Assembly: GCA_963576735.1 (NCBI GenBank)
Contig: OY755190.1
Coordinates: 3,837,695-3,901,694 of the forward strand
DNA from: Bedellia somnulentella
Taxonomy: Eukaryota; Arthropoda; Insecta; Lepidoptera; Bedelliidae
Direction: 5' to 3'
DNA: 64,000 nucleotides
Part shown: positions 13,901-28,900 of the stretch, piece by piece
Layout: each line of letters begins with the position of its first letter
Numbering within the stretch: the first letter of the stretch is position 1
Notes under the pieces: model-generated
Seen by the model: the letters and a program-made list of their open reading frames with translations, nothing else
Database searches by the model: none
What the model was told of the DNA's origin: nothing
Program-made: the position numbers and the translations under genes

Positions 13901-16900
13901 AAGGGAAATAGGAAACGTAGGGGCCGTGTATTTGGCTATGGGAGAGTTTGATTCCGCTGTCGATTGTCATACGCAGCATTTGAGACTTGCAAGACGGTTG
14001 GGGGATCAGGTGAGAGTTTCAACAAACTTATATTTTAGGCTGTAGGCGTATCCGTAGATTCGGGATGTGATAAATCTTTTTTGGGTATGTTAGATTCGCC
14101 AATCTTCCCATACTTGCTCTTTTACAAGCATAAAAGAAAGAAAGAAAGAAAGAAAAATATTTTCTTCAACTCGTCAAACAAATGGGCGACCGGTCACAAG
14201 GAGCAAGAGAAACAGGAAACGTATTAGGAAACGTTCTAACGTGGCCGTAAGGTTCTCCCAATACCATACGATTTATTACGAAATACGGTATATAAAAGAG
14301 GATATTAGACCAAACAGGAACGGAAAATAATTTGACTAATCCTTAACAATACTAATTGTATTTTCAGGTGGAAGAAGCCCGCGCCTTCTCAAACTTAGGA
14401 TCGTCATACCACTATAGAAGAAATTTCGCTCAAGCCATCACGTATCATGAAAACGTGTTAAGGATAGCGCAAGGCCTAGGAGATAGAGCTATTGAAGCAA
14501 GGGCGTATGCGGGGTTGGGACATGCTGCTAGGTGAGGTTCTTTATTATCCATACTAATATTATAAATGGGAAAGTGAGTTTGTTTGTTTGTTTATTTGTT
14601 CCGCTTTCACGCCATAACTACGGAACCGATACCCTTGAAATTTTGCAGACGTATAGTTAGAAGCCTGGATTAAATAATAGGGTACTTTTTATCCCGGAAA
14701 AATTGATGTTCCCGAGGGAAAACAAAAATATTGTATGCTTGCTAGATGTATTGGAGACGCCATCTCCAATACACACACTGTGTGTCGTTTAAAACAAAGT
14801 AATATATTGCAAACTAATATAAATATGTAAATTTAGAAGCTAAATGATACGATGATGAATCCACGAAAATGAGAAATATGCAAGGGTTCCCACAGGAGCA
14901 TCAAAAAACCTTAACTCATATCTGGCTCAACATATTGCAGCGAATATTTTTTTATCCATGGATTTAACATCAGACTCTTCGTTAATGGTCATTTTGGAAA
15001 GATTAAGATTAATTAAGGGGTTTCATCCATTTTCATAAAAATAAATGACAAATTTGTTGGTTAATAGTAGAACTTATAAAAATAAAAACCGTAAAAAAAG
15101 TTACACCGCCGGTAACGTCCCCGTGGCGAAGCGGTATAACTATCTACTATGAATATTTAATTAAAACTATTATGAATTAATCGTCTCGGATTCGTATCTC
15201 AGGTGATTCAAGCTTTTTATATTATTATTTTTGTTTTGTTAGCTTAGAATTGCAATATGTTAAAAAAATTGCAAGCACTATCCCTTCACTTTAGCGATTA
15301 TTTTGGATGGAGATCCACCACTAACCACCCCCATATTCGCTCGCAATCGCTGCAAGCTCTCACACTATCACGAACGATCAGTGTAGGAGCAGCATTGGGC
15401 CGCCGCCAAAGCGCCCAACTACTATCCGTATTTGTACTTACTAAAGATATTCTCATTTCTGATCATAGGTCGGTCCAGATTGGGTGTTTCATGATTGTTA
15501 TGAGAAATTAAACAGGATTTTTTTGGAACTCAACTTATATTATTAACCTAAAGTGTTGATATAGCAAATGAAAGTAATAATGATTTTTGACATTTTGGCA
15601 TCTAGAAACAAAAAACTTGATGCGATTAAATTTATGAAATCCATCTATCAATCATTCATAAGTATTTACTAACGGCCATAAATTCCTTAAAAGGGTAGCC
15701 ATAGCTTCAGATATAGTAATTTTTCATCCACTTTTGGAAATATATTGGGAAAAGGTAATAAAATTAAGGTTATTAGTGATTGTTCACCAACGGCATCGCC
15801 CAACAATCACTCAAAAAGCCTCAATGTCTTTTATGGCCTTTACAACACCCGCGGAAATATAAATATAAAAAAAGAAGTTGAGATAGTGTTTCGTTATTTT
15901 GGATGTAAACCGAATGCAAAAAATGTAGTCCACGCGGACGAAGTCGCGGGCAGAAAGCTAGTATTATATAAAGTATCTATAGAGCTAGTGTGGATGGTAA
16001 TGTTAGTAGAGGACGACCACGGAGAACACACTTGGACCAAATTGAGAGTGTGCTCAAAAAGGCTGGCGTCCGAAGTATGAATAATAAAAGAGCATGTATG
16101 AAAAGATTGATGGATGTAAACGAAGCTAGAGAGGTTTGTCAGGATCGTACGAAGTGGCGATCGATAGTCTCTGCCTACCCCAATGGGAATTAATGGCGTG
16201 AGTATATGTATGTATGTATTATTAAAAGGATTATTGAATTGTTATTATATGACTTACGACTTGTAGCTAACACTAGTAATTATTTCCAATATTATACTTT
16301 CCAAACTCAGACTTCTACGCCGTATATCCCCGAAGAGATAGCAAAGGTACTCATACTTCTGAGCATCAAATGCTATCTTAGCCGTTGGTATAGACATGAC
16401 TCGAAATTCGAAACCACGTCTCACTTCATAAGTGCTCTCCACTATCTATTCCACGGTTCATTAGTCAGTGATTTTTGGGCAATGCGGTTGGACACCCATC
16501 ACCAACAACCTTTATTTTACCATAATTTCCCCACTTAACTTTCCAAATGTGGCTGAGGAATTTTTAATTCCTTAGCTCTGGCTACCCCTTTTAGGGATTT
16601 ATAGCCGTGAGTATATGTATGTATGTATGTCATTAGTCTCGTATTACTTTCACAATATTGTGACTAATATAACTATAATGAACCTGTCATGGCATTGCAG
16701 TAATGCCGTGATTTATCAATTTAAGATGTTAAATGATATTCATAATAGTACAGAACCTATACTAAAATTTATCAATTAAAAGTAAGTTATACTATCCTTC
16801 CTGACTTAATATCAATTTTCTTTAAATAAAGAATAAATAAAGGAAAGAAAAATTTCGACACAGGCGGGATTCGAACCCGCGACCTCGGGTATACGCCCCC

Positions 16901-19900
16901 GTCGCTCTTGCCAATTGAGCTACCGTGTCAATTGCTGCCAGCGCGAAATTTTTCTACCCTTTATTTCTTTTACACGTTTTAGTAGTGTTTGCGTTTCCTA
17001 CCTCCGAATTTTTTACCAATTCGGAAGACCACTTGTCTATCTTTTCAGATAGAATGCAAATGTTGAAAACGCCTAACTATCACATAATTTAAATCTTTTT
17101 GTTTATGGAAACCTCATGTGGGGATTATTACTAATAAATAAAGAATAAATAAGGAAAGAAATGGGTCGAAATTTTCTTTCCTTTATTTATTCTTTATTTA
17201 TTCGTAATAATCCCCACATGAGGTTTCAATGAATAAAAAGATTTAAATTATTTTCTTTAAATTTCAGATGTGCTGGAGACTATGCGCAAGCGAAAAAATG
17301 GCACGAAAGACAACTAGATGTTGCTTTAGCGGCTCGAGATAAGGTAATAAATCAAATTTTATGAGAGTACCTTAGAAAAAACCCTACTTAAAATCTGTTG
17401 CGCGAAAAGTGAGACATAGGCAGATTTTGTATAAATAATATTTCAGATTCTCACTTCTTACGGTCAATATTCCTGTATGTAATTGGTGTACACTAATAGT
17501 TTATTATATTAAAATTTATATTCCCCAATGCGACACTCCAAAATGTCGAGGTTTCAAAAAATATTCTCTAATCTACATAAATTGACTTACATCGAAAAAG
17601 GTTATTATAAAATTTAATTTCAACTTGTTAGAATGATAAATAAAATATTTGAATAAACAATTTTGTAATAAAGTTCAGATATGCGAAGACATCTGAAATG
17701 CCTTGTTTAAAAATATTTTTTTAAATTTCTAGAATGTGTATAGTAAAATATTAGGCTAAATATTACCAATAATTTTCAGATCGGCGAAGGCAGAGCGTGT
17801 TCCAATCTAGGCATCGTGTACCAGTTACTAGGCGAACACGACGCCGCGCTCAAGTTACATCAAGCTCATTTATCTATAGCCAGGCAGTTGCAGGTACATT
17901 TTAATTGAGAGTTGATTATACAATATTGGTAGAAGTTTTAGAAGGAACTTAGTTTATATTTTAGTTGTATTTATATCAAAGGGTTATAGGGATGTATTTT
18001 ACCCGTATATTGCTGGACTAATATTAATGTATCGTGTCTTTTATTAATTGAGTTTTGAATGAATATAAAATGGTTTTGTAAATCTAATTCAAATTAATCG
18101 ATTACATCGGTATACTTTAAGTCAACCAACGAATTTTCTGCCATTAGTAATTTGAAGATAATAATAATAATAATAATAAGATTTTATTTGCCTTTTTTTA
18201 AATACATAACTACATAAACAACATGAGAAAAATACAAAAAGACAAAATGGTTTAGAGCTCGGTCTATTCACTGTAAGTGGATAGCGCCGATTTTCAGCTC
18301 TGACCATGACTTAAAGCTAACTTAAAACTAACTTAAGACTAAGTGCACGAACACAGATGCACACACATACACAGATACATCAATCCTTACACACACATGC
18401 ATTCATGCAAGCATTCTACATACACACACACACACACACACACACACTATCACATAAGCATTTGAATTTAAATAAAGATTAAATATGTAAATAAATTAAT
18501 AGAATATAATAATTATAAAGAATAAATCAATAAATAGATAGATATACATATTATGGATAGAAAACTAAAAATTTATTAATAAAAACATAATATAAAAATA
18601 TTTTTTAAACTAAATATATAAGACAAATATAAAAATGTAATACATAGATAAGTGTATAGCGCTAAACAGAGTAAGCCCTCATTCGAATTTCATAGTTGAA
18701 GCACAACCATACTGTACAGCGAATTCGTTATACTGTGATGTAATTAACCATGTGCGAAGTTTTTTCCGAAAACACTGAATTGATTGAACATTTTTGATAG
18801 GTGGTGGGATGTCGTTCCAGCATTTAGAGGCTACTATTTTAAAGCAGCCCTTGGTTCTAGTAAGGCTGTGCTTCGGCAATATAAAAATATTTCGGCGTTC
18901 GCGGTTCGAAAATTTAAGTTTTTCAAATAAGTATTTTGGAGTTTTCCTCTTGATCACATTAAAAACTAAACAAGATAATTTAAGTATTCGTGTATACGAC
19001 ATGTTGAGCAAATTCCGTTCTATGAGGTGTGGGGTTATATGTTGGCGGCAAGGGATGCAAAAACAATATCGCATACAGGCATTCTGAATACGTTGTACTT
19101 GTTTTTCAGTCTTTCCTAGTAAACAAGGACCGTAGACTATGTCACAATAACCTAATTGGGACAGAATTAAGCTCTCACATAACTTAAGTCGTACGGTTGA
19201 ACTTAAAAATGGTCTTATTTTATATAGACTGCTTAGGGCAGCAAAACTTTTGCCAATTTTAACATCAACATGTTTTTGAAAGTTGAGATGCTGGTCAAAG
19301 TGAAGGCCAAGGTTCCGTACGCATTCCTGAAAGGGCACCATTACTCCATCAACTAAAATGGTCGGTTGTAACTCCTTAATCTTGTTTACCTGATTAGGTG
19401 TGCCGCAGATCAAAGCCATGGTTTTGTGAGGGTTTATTAACAGATGATGATTTTTGGACCACTCTACAATTCTCTCAAGATCCTTATTGAAGTTCGTCAG
19501 GCAATTCCAAAATTCGACACTGTCTGCAGGAATATGTGCGTATAGCTGAGTGTCATCCGCGTACAAATGATAGCTGCAGCTTTTTATGACCCTAGATACA
19601 CTGGCTGTATAAATAGTAAAAAGCGTCGGTCCGAGAATTGAGCCTTGGACCACGCCTCGGGTTACAGGAATCGGATCTGAAACGAGTGGATTGCCGTACG
19701 CATCGGTCACTTTAACCCTCTGAGTTCTACCAGTGAAGTAAGAAGAGAACCATTTGCACGCTGCAGGTGAGAACCCAGCCGCTCGCAACTCAGATATGAG
19801 GAGGGGGGGGAAAATACAGTCGAAAGCTCGGGTATTGTCGAGTAGAACCAAGACAGAAGCTTTTCCTTTATCAGAAGCTGACAATATGTCATCAGTGATG

Positions 19901-22900
19901 TTAAGAAGCGCAGTAGTAGAGCTGTGACCAGGTCTAAAACCGGATTGCAGGGATGGGATAACATCGTGCGACTCTAGGTGTGGTAAAATCTGCTGTAATA
20001 CAATTTTTTCTAAAATTTTGGATAAAGCAGGCAATATACCTATTGGTCTTATATCGTTGAGTTGCTCAACGTTACTTTTTTTAGGGATAGGCGTAATGAT
20101 AGAGCATTTCCAGGAGTCAGGAAAAACACCTTCAAGCAAAGATTTATTAAGGATGGTAGTTATTGCATGAAGTGAGTATGGCAGAGTGAGCTTTAACATC
20201 AGCATAGAGACTTTATCGGTACCCTCTGTGCTAGATGAGCAGGATTCAATTAAGCGATATACTTTGGCTTCAGAAATCTCCTCGAAATTGAACTCGGGAT
20301 CACTGAAGTTTTCAAATGTTCCTGATAAGCTGTCAGAGACAGAGACATCAATAGGAGGAACAGAATCAACAAAAAAACGATTAAGAACATTTGGATCTAA
20401 AAGATGATGGGGTAAGGAGGAAAAGCGAGACGGTTTTATAATGTTGTTAATATGATGCCACATTTTCGCCGGTTTAGATGAGTTTGTATTCACAAATGTG
20501 TCAAAGTATTTACGTTTCTCGATCTTTAACGCAGAATTAACTTGATTTCTCATTTCGCGATAGTATAAGTAAGAACTGCCAGTCTTTGTTATTTTTGCTG
20601 TAACGCTAGCTTCATCGCGTAGTTTTCTCATTTGCCTCAAGTTGTAAGTCATCCACGGTGCAGGAGGATGGGAAAACACTTTATGACGAACAGGAGCAAA
20701 GCTATCAAACAGATCCAGAATCAACACATTAAACATACCAACCATGTCATTTAAATCTTTGAAATCTTGAATCAACTCCCATGGAGTATACTGTGCGGCA
20801 TGAGAGATACAATCAATATTATCAGCTATTGGACGATATGAGATTTTTCTAGGTAAAGATTTTTTTAATTTAATTGAAAATTGTGTGATGACCATGCTAT
20901 GGTCGCTTAGATCATCGTTATGAATCACATTAATCTTGGTCAGCTTGCAGTGTTTCCTCGTAAAGATAAGATCTAGTAGTGTAGAACTAGTAGGAGTAAT
21001 GCGAGTTGGTTCATTAACGATTTGTGTCAACCCGTGAGCATAGACCATAGGCTGGAAACAAGCAGGAGTAAAAGTGGTAATATGGTCATCACAGAGACAG
21101 TTCACATTAAAATCGCCCAGTATAAAAATGTGGTCATATTTAGGAGCAAAGACCGATAGAGAATCGTGCAGGCTATCCATCGCTTTTTCAATATTTAATG
21201 AGTGGGGACGGTATAGAGTTCCTATGACAATCTTTAACCCTTGCAAACGCACCTCTACCCATAACTGTTCTAAATCAGTGCCATGGTGCTCTAGTCGGCG
21301 CTTACGCAAATCAACGCGAATAAACATACCCACACCTCCACCGCGACGGTCCTTTCGTGGAGCATGTAAAAACTGAAAACCGGGGATCGTGTAGCGCGCT
21401 AGGTCTGAGTTTTGTCGCAGCCACGTCTCATTGAGACAGAGAATATCTAATTCATTATTATTGAAAGCTTCCATTAGCTCATCCCATCCCGTATTCATAG
21501 ACTGTATATTTAGCAAACCTAGTGTGAGTTCTTTCATTTTGAAATTACGAACTGGACTAACAGGCCCACTCATTTTTTACCGGTAAATATAGAATAAATG
21601 AAAAACGACACCTTAATGCGAAGAAGAAATTGGATTATCATGTTACTGATATTAATATTTAGTAGTATATAAAATTTTAGTCGAAAACGGACACATAATA
21701 CTGGCAAAATACCTCTCGTCAAAGCGCTTAAATAATAAATTAATATTGCAAGTAAGAATATCAATACAAAGAATATAAAATTATAGAATATAAATACGAA
21801 TGTCAAATAAAATATATTAGAATATATGTAAAGAATAAAATAAAAATACTTCAGTGACTGAATTTCATTTACACATTTACAGCACTGTGCATGTACAAAA
21901 AGAGTCAGTGCGACATAGGCAGTGACCCGCAGATAAATAATTATACACAAGAAAATAGGGCAATTAAGGTCTACTCCAGCTAAATATACAATTTGATGGA
22001 AATATAAATATTTACATCGCATACCCTTTTTAAGTAAAAATATAAATAGTAAAGCACAGAGTTGCATAACGACAAAATAATGATTAATTAAATACGAAAC
22101 TAAGTAAAATAAAATAAATCTTACACTGTCATTTACTCTGTAAAATCTGCTATATAATTTTAAGAGATTATAATTATAACTCACTAAGATATGATTATAA
22201 CTGAATAAAAAAGAACACCAGAATAAGAAAATATACAGAAACAAAACGTGAAAACTTATCAAAAAACCTTACTTAAGTCAATATCAGAGTTAATTGCGAT
22301 TGCCGGAGATCCGTCCTCTTTCCTGACATAGGTGCGCCCTTCCTTAGTCCATACGTACATCCAGTTATTCTTCCTTTTATAGTCCCGCGCTTTACCGTAT
22401 AGCACTCTGTTAAGCTTAGTGAGTCTTTCGTTTATGTAGAATTTAGTTGGCTGGTGCTCTGGTAAGCCCAACTCTGTGGTAGTAATGTTCCTTCGTACTC
22501 TAGCATTACTTAAGAATCGGTCACGTAGTAAACGTCGCGAGAGTCGCACCACGATCGGTCGGGGTCGCTGCTGCGGTCCTGTCGCTGAAGTAGCAGTGAT
22601 TCGACGCGGCCCGACTCGCCTCGCATCTATCACATCACTCTCCTCCACCGGGATCTGAAGTTTTTTTGCCACCTGTAACACTATATGAGCGACAGACTCG
22701 CCCGGGTATTCAGGAACCTCGGAAATCTGAATATCGTTACGAAACGACTCTTGTTCGCGGGCATTAATGTCAATTTCTAGGTTTTTTACGGTTTCCCCGA
22801 TAGTATTAGAAACTGTGGATCTTTCCTTAAGTACTTTCACTTCTTCTTTCAGTAACCTATTTTCCATTTCAAGTGCCGTAAAACGTGCGTTATAAGTGCC

Positions 22901-25900
22901 TATTTCAGTTCGAAATTGATTCAACTGGCCAGTAAGCTCATTTATTTCTTTTCTAAAATCTTTACAAATGGAATATCTAAATTCAGTAAATTTAGAATCC
23001 AACACGGCTCTTAACATTTCAGCAGTAAGAGCGTCGCCTCCCCCCTGCCCCGATGTCACCATTGAGGATCGTGGTGGGTCCATGCCACCTCCAAGGTCGT
23101 CGCATGACATATCCGCTACAGCGATATCACTACGCTGGACTGATGTCGCGTTGTCGTTACTCGAAGGCACATTAGACCTACGTATGGGAGTGTTATCATT
23201 CCTGTCTTTGCGAACCGTTATATTAAGACATAAGCTGCAGATCCATGATTTTTTATAGTTGTTATAATTAGCCTTATAAGCAGTAGTTGTTATATTTAAA
23301 CATTGAAAATGAAATACTGCTTTGCAGGAAGTACATTTCAGCAAGTCAGGCAAGGCAACATTAATGCAACAAGCGGTGCAGTTCATTTTATTGGGTGTTT
23401 ATAATATAAGCGATATGTAAGTGTAGCGCATAGAATAGTGTAGCCGCTTCAAACCAATATTCGTTACGAGGCGGCAGCGGCAGCGTTTATTTCAATTCAA
23501 AACGGCTCGGCTTGATAAGATAAGAGAAGACGATATTAGAACCAATGCGCATACGTAGCACGCACACACGCTCACCTTACTTGTGACTCAAACGCAGCGA
23601 CTGGTTGATTATTCGTAGTCTCTGTAGGTGTGACCTCAGGTAGATACGACGACGACGCTACGAAGATGCTGTGCGTCCTTGTCTGGTCTCGCGTCGTACG
23701 TGTCTAGCACCGCATGTCCCGTCCGCAATGACAACAGCTGTTTAACTATTACTTTATTCAAATTTAGCCGTTAGGAAATTCAACCACGAAGATATCTTCA
23801 ATTTTAGCAGGCAAAAACACAGTTTTTGTCAATTCTATCTTGAACACAGTAAAACTACAATAGCTAATTTAATTTTTTTTGCTACTTTCATTTCGAAACC
23901 ACTATTTTACACAGGATAATTGAATAAACAACAAGAGAGATAAATTCGAACAACCGCTACTGATTGTAAGATTGAAGATTGTACCATACCCATTTCAATT
24001 CAATGATGATTTACCCAATTCATATAAAAGTAAGGTATGTACAGACGTACATATAGTGTTGGCTATAAATCCCAAAAATAGATAGCCAGAAAAATAGGAT
24101 GAAACAACACCACATATAGGATCCTGTTATAATATCATCATGATAACGAAACAACTTTTAAATTTTAAAAAAACAAAACATTTAAAAAATGAATTTTAAA
24201 TACAAATCATTTTTTCCACAGGATAAAGCCGGCATGGGCCGCGCATTCGGCAACATAGGCAACGCGTACTCTGCGGCCGGCTACTACGAGCAAGCCATCA
24301 AGTACCACAAGCAAGAACTGACCATCTCCAAGGAAGTCCATGACAGAAACTCGGAGGCTTCGACGCATGGCAATCTGGCTGTCGCGTACCAGGCGCTGGG
24401 GGCACATGATATGGCTTTGTTTCATTATAGAGCGCATTTAGGTTGGTTTTAGTTTTATTTTTCTTGTTCACATACACCATTTTGGGTTGGTCTTACTTGG
24501 TTTGTATACTTTATATAGAGTATTGAAGAATATATTAATATAAATTCTGCCATGTTGGAATTTAAACCACGAAAATGTAGATAAAATCATCTTATTATAC
24601 GTAAAAAAAGATAAAGGAGCTGTTTAAAATTTTGGAAAAACCAATATTCTAAATTCTTTTTCCCGCTTATCATTAAAATGTGGTTGAATTTTTATGATTC
24701 TGACGATCCGGCTTCCCTTTTCTAGGGATTTATAACCATGAGTAAATGTATGTAGGAAGTCCCAACCGCCCAAAACAATAGTAAAATTACAACAATGGGG
24801 GCGTATACCCCGAGGTCGTCGGTTCGATTCCCGCTGGATCGAAATTTTTCGTTCCTTAATTTATTAGAAATAATCCCCACATGAGGTTAGCATCCAATAA
24901 TCCAATCCACTATCCCCAGCAATCGCCCGCGAGCTAAAAGACGCGGCCGGCGAAGCGTGCGCCCTCCTCAACCTCGGCAACTGTTTGTCCTCCCGCGGCG
25001 AGTTCTCGCAGGCCGTGCCGTACTACGAGCAGCACCTCATGCTGTCGCAGGAGCTGGGTGATGTATCCGCGGAGGCTAAGGCGTGCCATTTTTTAGGATA
25101 CGCCCATTATTGTCTTGGGAATTATCGGGAGGCTGTCAGGTATGGATATGTTTTTGGTTGAGATAAGTTGAGTAAAGTAATCATTAAATTTGTTTAATAC
25201 TGTGGAAGATTCTCTATGAACTATCTTATTTAGAAAATTGAAGATACTCTCGTAAATAAAAATGTTCGTCGTTTTTATTACATACATACATACATACATA
25301 TACTCACGCCATTAGTTCCCATTGGGGTAGGCAGAGACTATTGATCGTTTTTATTATTTTAAATATTTAAACTTCTGTGGCTATCACTAATGATCACTAA
25401 AAATTAATGGCGTTTCCTTGCTCCCTGTATTTTTAGATGCATTATTTATATTAATGTTTACTAATTTAATCTTATTTGTTCCTATATAGTATGAAAGTTT
25501 AGAAATCAGGTCCACTACTATTTTAAAAATACATACATACATACATACATATTCTCACGCCGTTAGTTCCCATTGGGGTAGGCAGAGACTATCGATCGCC
25601 ACTTTGTACGATCCTGGCAAACCTCTCTGGCTTCGTTTACATCCATGAATCTTTTCATACATGCTCTTTTATTTTTTTATTATTAAAAATATAATAAAAA
25701 AAGAATGCATACTTTGTGGTGGCTTACAAACCACAGACAAAGAGAAACCGCAACCAATCTGACGTTTAACTTGTTTTTTTTTAGATATTACGATCAAGAC
25801 CTCTCACTTGCCAAAGACCTCCAAGACAAAATGAATATGGGCCGAGCATACTGCAATCTAGGGCTGGCACACCTCGCTTTGGGCAATCTAGACACGGCCC

Positions 25901-28900
25901 TGGAGTGCCAAAAATACTTCTTAGCAATAGCCCATATGACACACCATTTGCAAGGAAAATTTAGGGCTTTAGGAAATATTGGCGATGTATTGATTAAGAT
26001 GGGCGACGTTGAGGAGGCTGTGAAAATGTATCAAAGACAACTTGGATTTGCTCGACAGGTATTTGTTATTTATATTTATATATATTTTTGTATATATTTA
26101 TGTTGACTTAAAACTATGTGGGAGAGTAAAAAAATATACTTATGCATATACATAAACTAACTTACTTTGCTGCCTGGATAAATGGACTAGAAATTGGGAG
26201 GAACATGAACCCACCGACATCATTTACCTAGATTATGAAAAGGCCTTCGATCGTGTCCCATGTGTGCATTAAAAAGACTTATTTACATACTAGAACACTT
26301 CGGAATACGTGGCGATCTTCTGCTTTGGATTGAAGACTTTCTGGTTGGCAGAACATGTAGAGTAAGAGTTGGTGAAAACTATTCTGAACCACATAATGTT
26401 CTGAGTGGTGTACCACAAGGCTCTGTGCTGGGACCGATTCTTTTCGATATCTTTCTGACGGATCTCAAAAGCATTATAGACTCGGACTTGTTTCTTTTTG
26501 CCGACGATACAAAGATTATGGGAAACCCTCTTATTAAGCATGGTGTAATCCAAAACAACCTTGATCGTGTTATTGGTTGGACTAAAGACTGGCTGATGAC
26601 CCTAAATATTGATAAATGCACTGTCTTACACATGGGTAGTAATAATCCTCACAATGAATACATCCTTGAATCCAAAGTTCTCAAAAATGTTACCCATCAG
26701 AAGGATCTAGGTATAATCACTGCTCACAACCTGAAATGGGAAGAACACATACTCACCATGACAAAAAGAGCAAACTCCCTGCTATATTTAATTCGAAAGG
26801 CGTTTTTTCACATTACGATAGACCTATTTTTAAAGATATACAAGGCATATGTACGCCCGTTGCTGGAATACGGATTTCAAATCTGGAGTCCTTACTTCAA
26901 AAAAGACATCGACCTTCTTGAGAAAGTGCAAAGAAGAGCGACGAAGATGGTGTCAGGATTAAAGAACAAGGAATATGAAGAACGCCTTGCGATACTTGGT
27001 CTGACTACGCTAGAAGAACGGAGGAAACGAGGAGACCTTATTGAGACATATAAGATATTGACGGGCTACTATAATGTACCAGGACTAAAAGATATGTTTG
27101 TAATGAACAAAAATAAGAACTTGAGAGGACATTCTCTAAAACTATCACACTCCTCGTGTACAAGCAATCCGAGACTCAATTTTTTGCCAAACCGTGTTGT
27201 GGACGTGTGGAACAAACTACCAGAGACAGTGATCAGTGCTCCCTCAGTGAACTCTTTTAAAAACAGACTTGACAAATATTTGAAACAAGTGCAGTGATAT
27301 ACACGCATCAGCAAAATATTGCTGCTAGTGTATTATCTTGAATAATAATAATATGTATGTATAGCATTGTTACTTAATAATTTGCTTTAATCTATAATAT
27401 AAATAATATAAAATATAAAAGTGTCTAATAAATTTATTTTAAATTTCAGGCACGTGATCGGTCGCTAGAAGCGGCTGCATGTGGTGCTCTTGGACTGGCT
27501 CGAAGGCTTCAAAGAAGGCTCGATGCAGCGCTTGGACATCATACACAGGTAGAAAAAATAATAATGTAAATCAATAAGTTACTTTACTGGTACTTCTATA
27601 TAAATCAGTTGGAAATTGTCAAAGCTGCCGGGTCTTTTCGTATAACTATTTCTCACCTATATCTCTGTATCATTATGATTTATATTGACACTGCAAGGGT
27701 TCTATCGGTATGGACGGATATCACGAATATCACGATTAATGGATTATTAGGGGTACACGTTCATTTCTTTCATATTGCAAATTGATATTCTCATATGACA
27801 CATCAAAATTTAAAATTTCTGAAAAGCTTCTTCGGAATTTGAGTAAGGAAATAATTGTAATATATTTAAGTGCTCGTTAGAAATGGCTCTCCAACTACAC
27901 CACCCACCAATTACATAAATCTTCCACCAATTCCAGGAACTGACCCTCCGCCAAGAATCCGGTGACTCAGCAGGCGAGGCCAGAGCCCACTCTCATCTCG
28001 GAGCAGTCCATATGGCGCTAGGCCACTACACGCACGCAGCCAGATGTTATCGAGAACAACTTGAACGCGCTCAGGAGTTACAAGATTGCGCTTTGGAAGC
28101 TCAAGCGTACGGGAATTTGGGAATTGCTAAACTGAATATGGGGCATTATGAAGACGCTATTGGGTATTTTGAACAGGTAAATATTATTGTTACTTCGGTT
28201 TTAAATTTTACATTGCGCTAACACCTCGCTGCTTGTGTGTAGTAAGATTGCACTTTGGAAGCTCAAGCTCAAGTTAATAACATACATATACTCACGGCTA
28301 AGACTCCCGACCAGGACTAGCTGGAGCTTCAAATAAAAATTACAATCCCACGTCAAGTATAAACATATATGTATTTCTCTCATCTCACATAGCAATATAA
28401 TTGATGTCTAAATTTCTGTATTTTCAGCAACTAGCAATACTAGAACGGGTAAACACCCCAACATGCCAACTAGACAAGGCCCGCGCCCTGGGTTCGCTCG
28501 GAGACTGTTACGATGCTCTGGGAGACCCTGACGAGGCCATCAAGAACCATGAGCAGCACTTGGAAGCTGCTCTGAAACTTAATAATGCGAGAGAGCAGGA
28601 ACGAGCCTATAGAGGATTGGGGTTGAGTCATAAGTAAGGCATTTTTCTGTTTATAGATGTAATTGAAATTTATTGTTTTGGCCCAACTTTCCGCGGTTAG
28701 ATTATTATTATTGTTTATTTAGTGCCAGAAAGGATTGGTGCAAATAGTTTTCAAACTTTATCTTATTTCATACCCTCAAGAAAATTGTGAACTAACTTGC
28801 TTGTCATAAGCTTTTTTGTTCAGCATAAGCCTCCTCATTAAATAACCAAAATGACTGATTTCGTGCTACCTTCTTCCATCAAAAGCACTTTCAACAATAC

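Larger units (their letters stand above)
18155..23745 (-). mobile_element. Full-length two-ORF CR1-like LINE, antisense in intron 9
   Basis: On the minus strand, in order: a GC-rich 5' UTR (about 23745-23387), ORF1 (23386-22259) with a PHD-type zinc finger and coiled coil, a 685-bp AT-rich spacer, ORF2 (21573-18679) with endonuclease and reverse transcriptase, a 3' UTR and a terminal (TTA)n microsatellite at 18157-18179. Both ORFs are open over their full length, so this copy may be or recently was active. The PHD-bearing ORF1 and microsatellite tail fit the CR1/L2/Zenon group; the exact clade is not settled. Target duplications were not resolved. Confidence 0.9.

Noticed and set aside
16863..16935. 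Functional tRNA gene on the minus strand
   Set aside because: The acceptor, D and T arms pair well, but the anticodon stem-loop is abnormal and the flanks are repeat sequence.
21570..22262. Independent membrane protein of 230 residues
   Set aside because: No ATG start, confined to the spacer of a LINE; the hydrophobicity follows from T-rich sequence. Kept only as an open question about the LINE.
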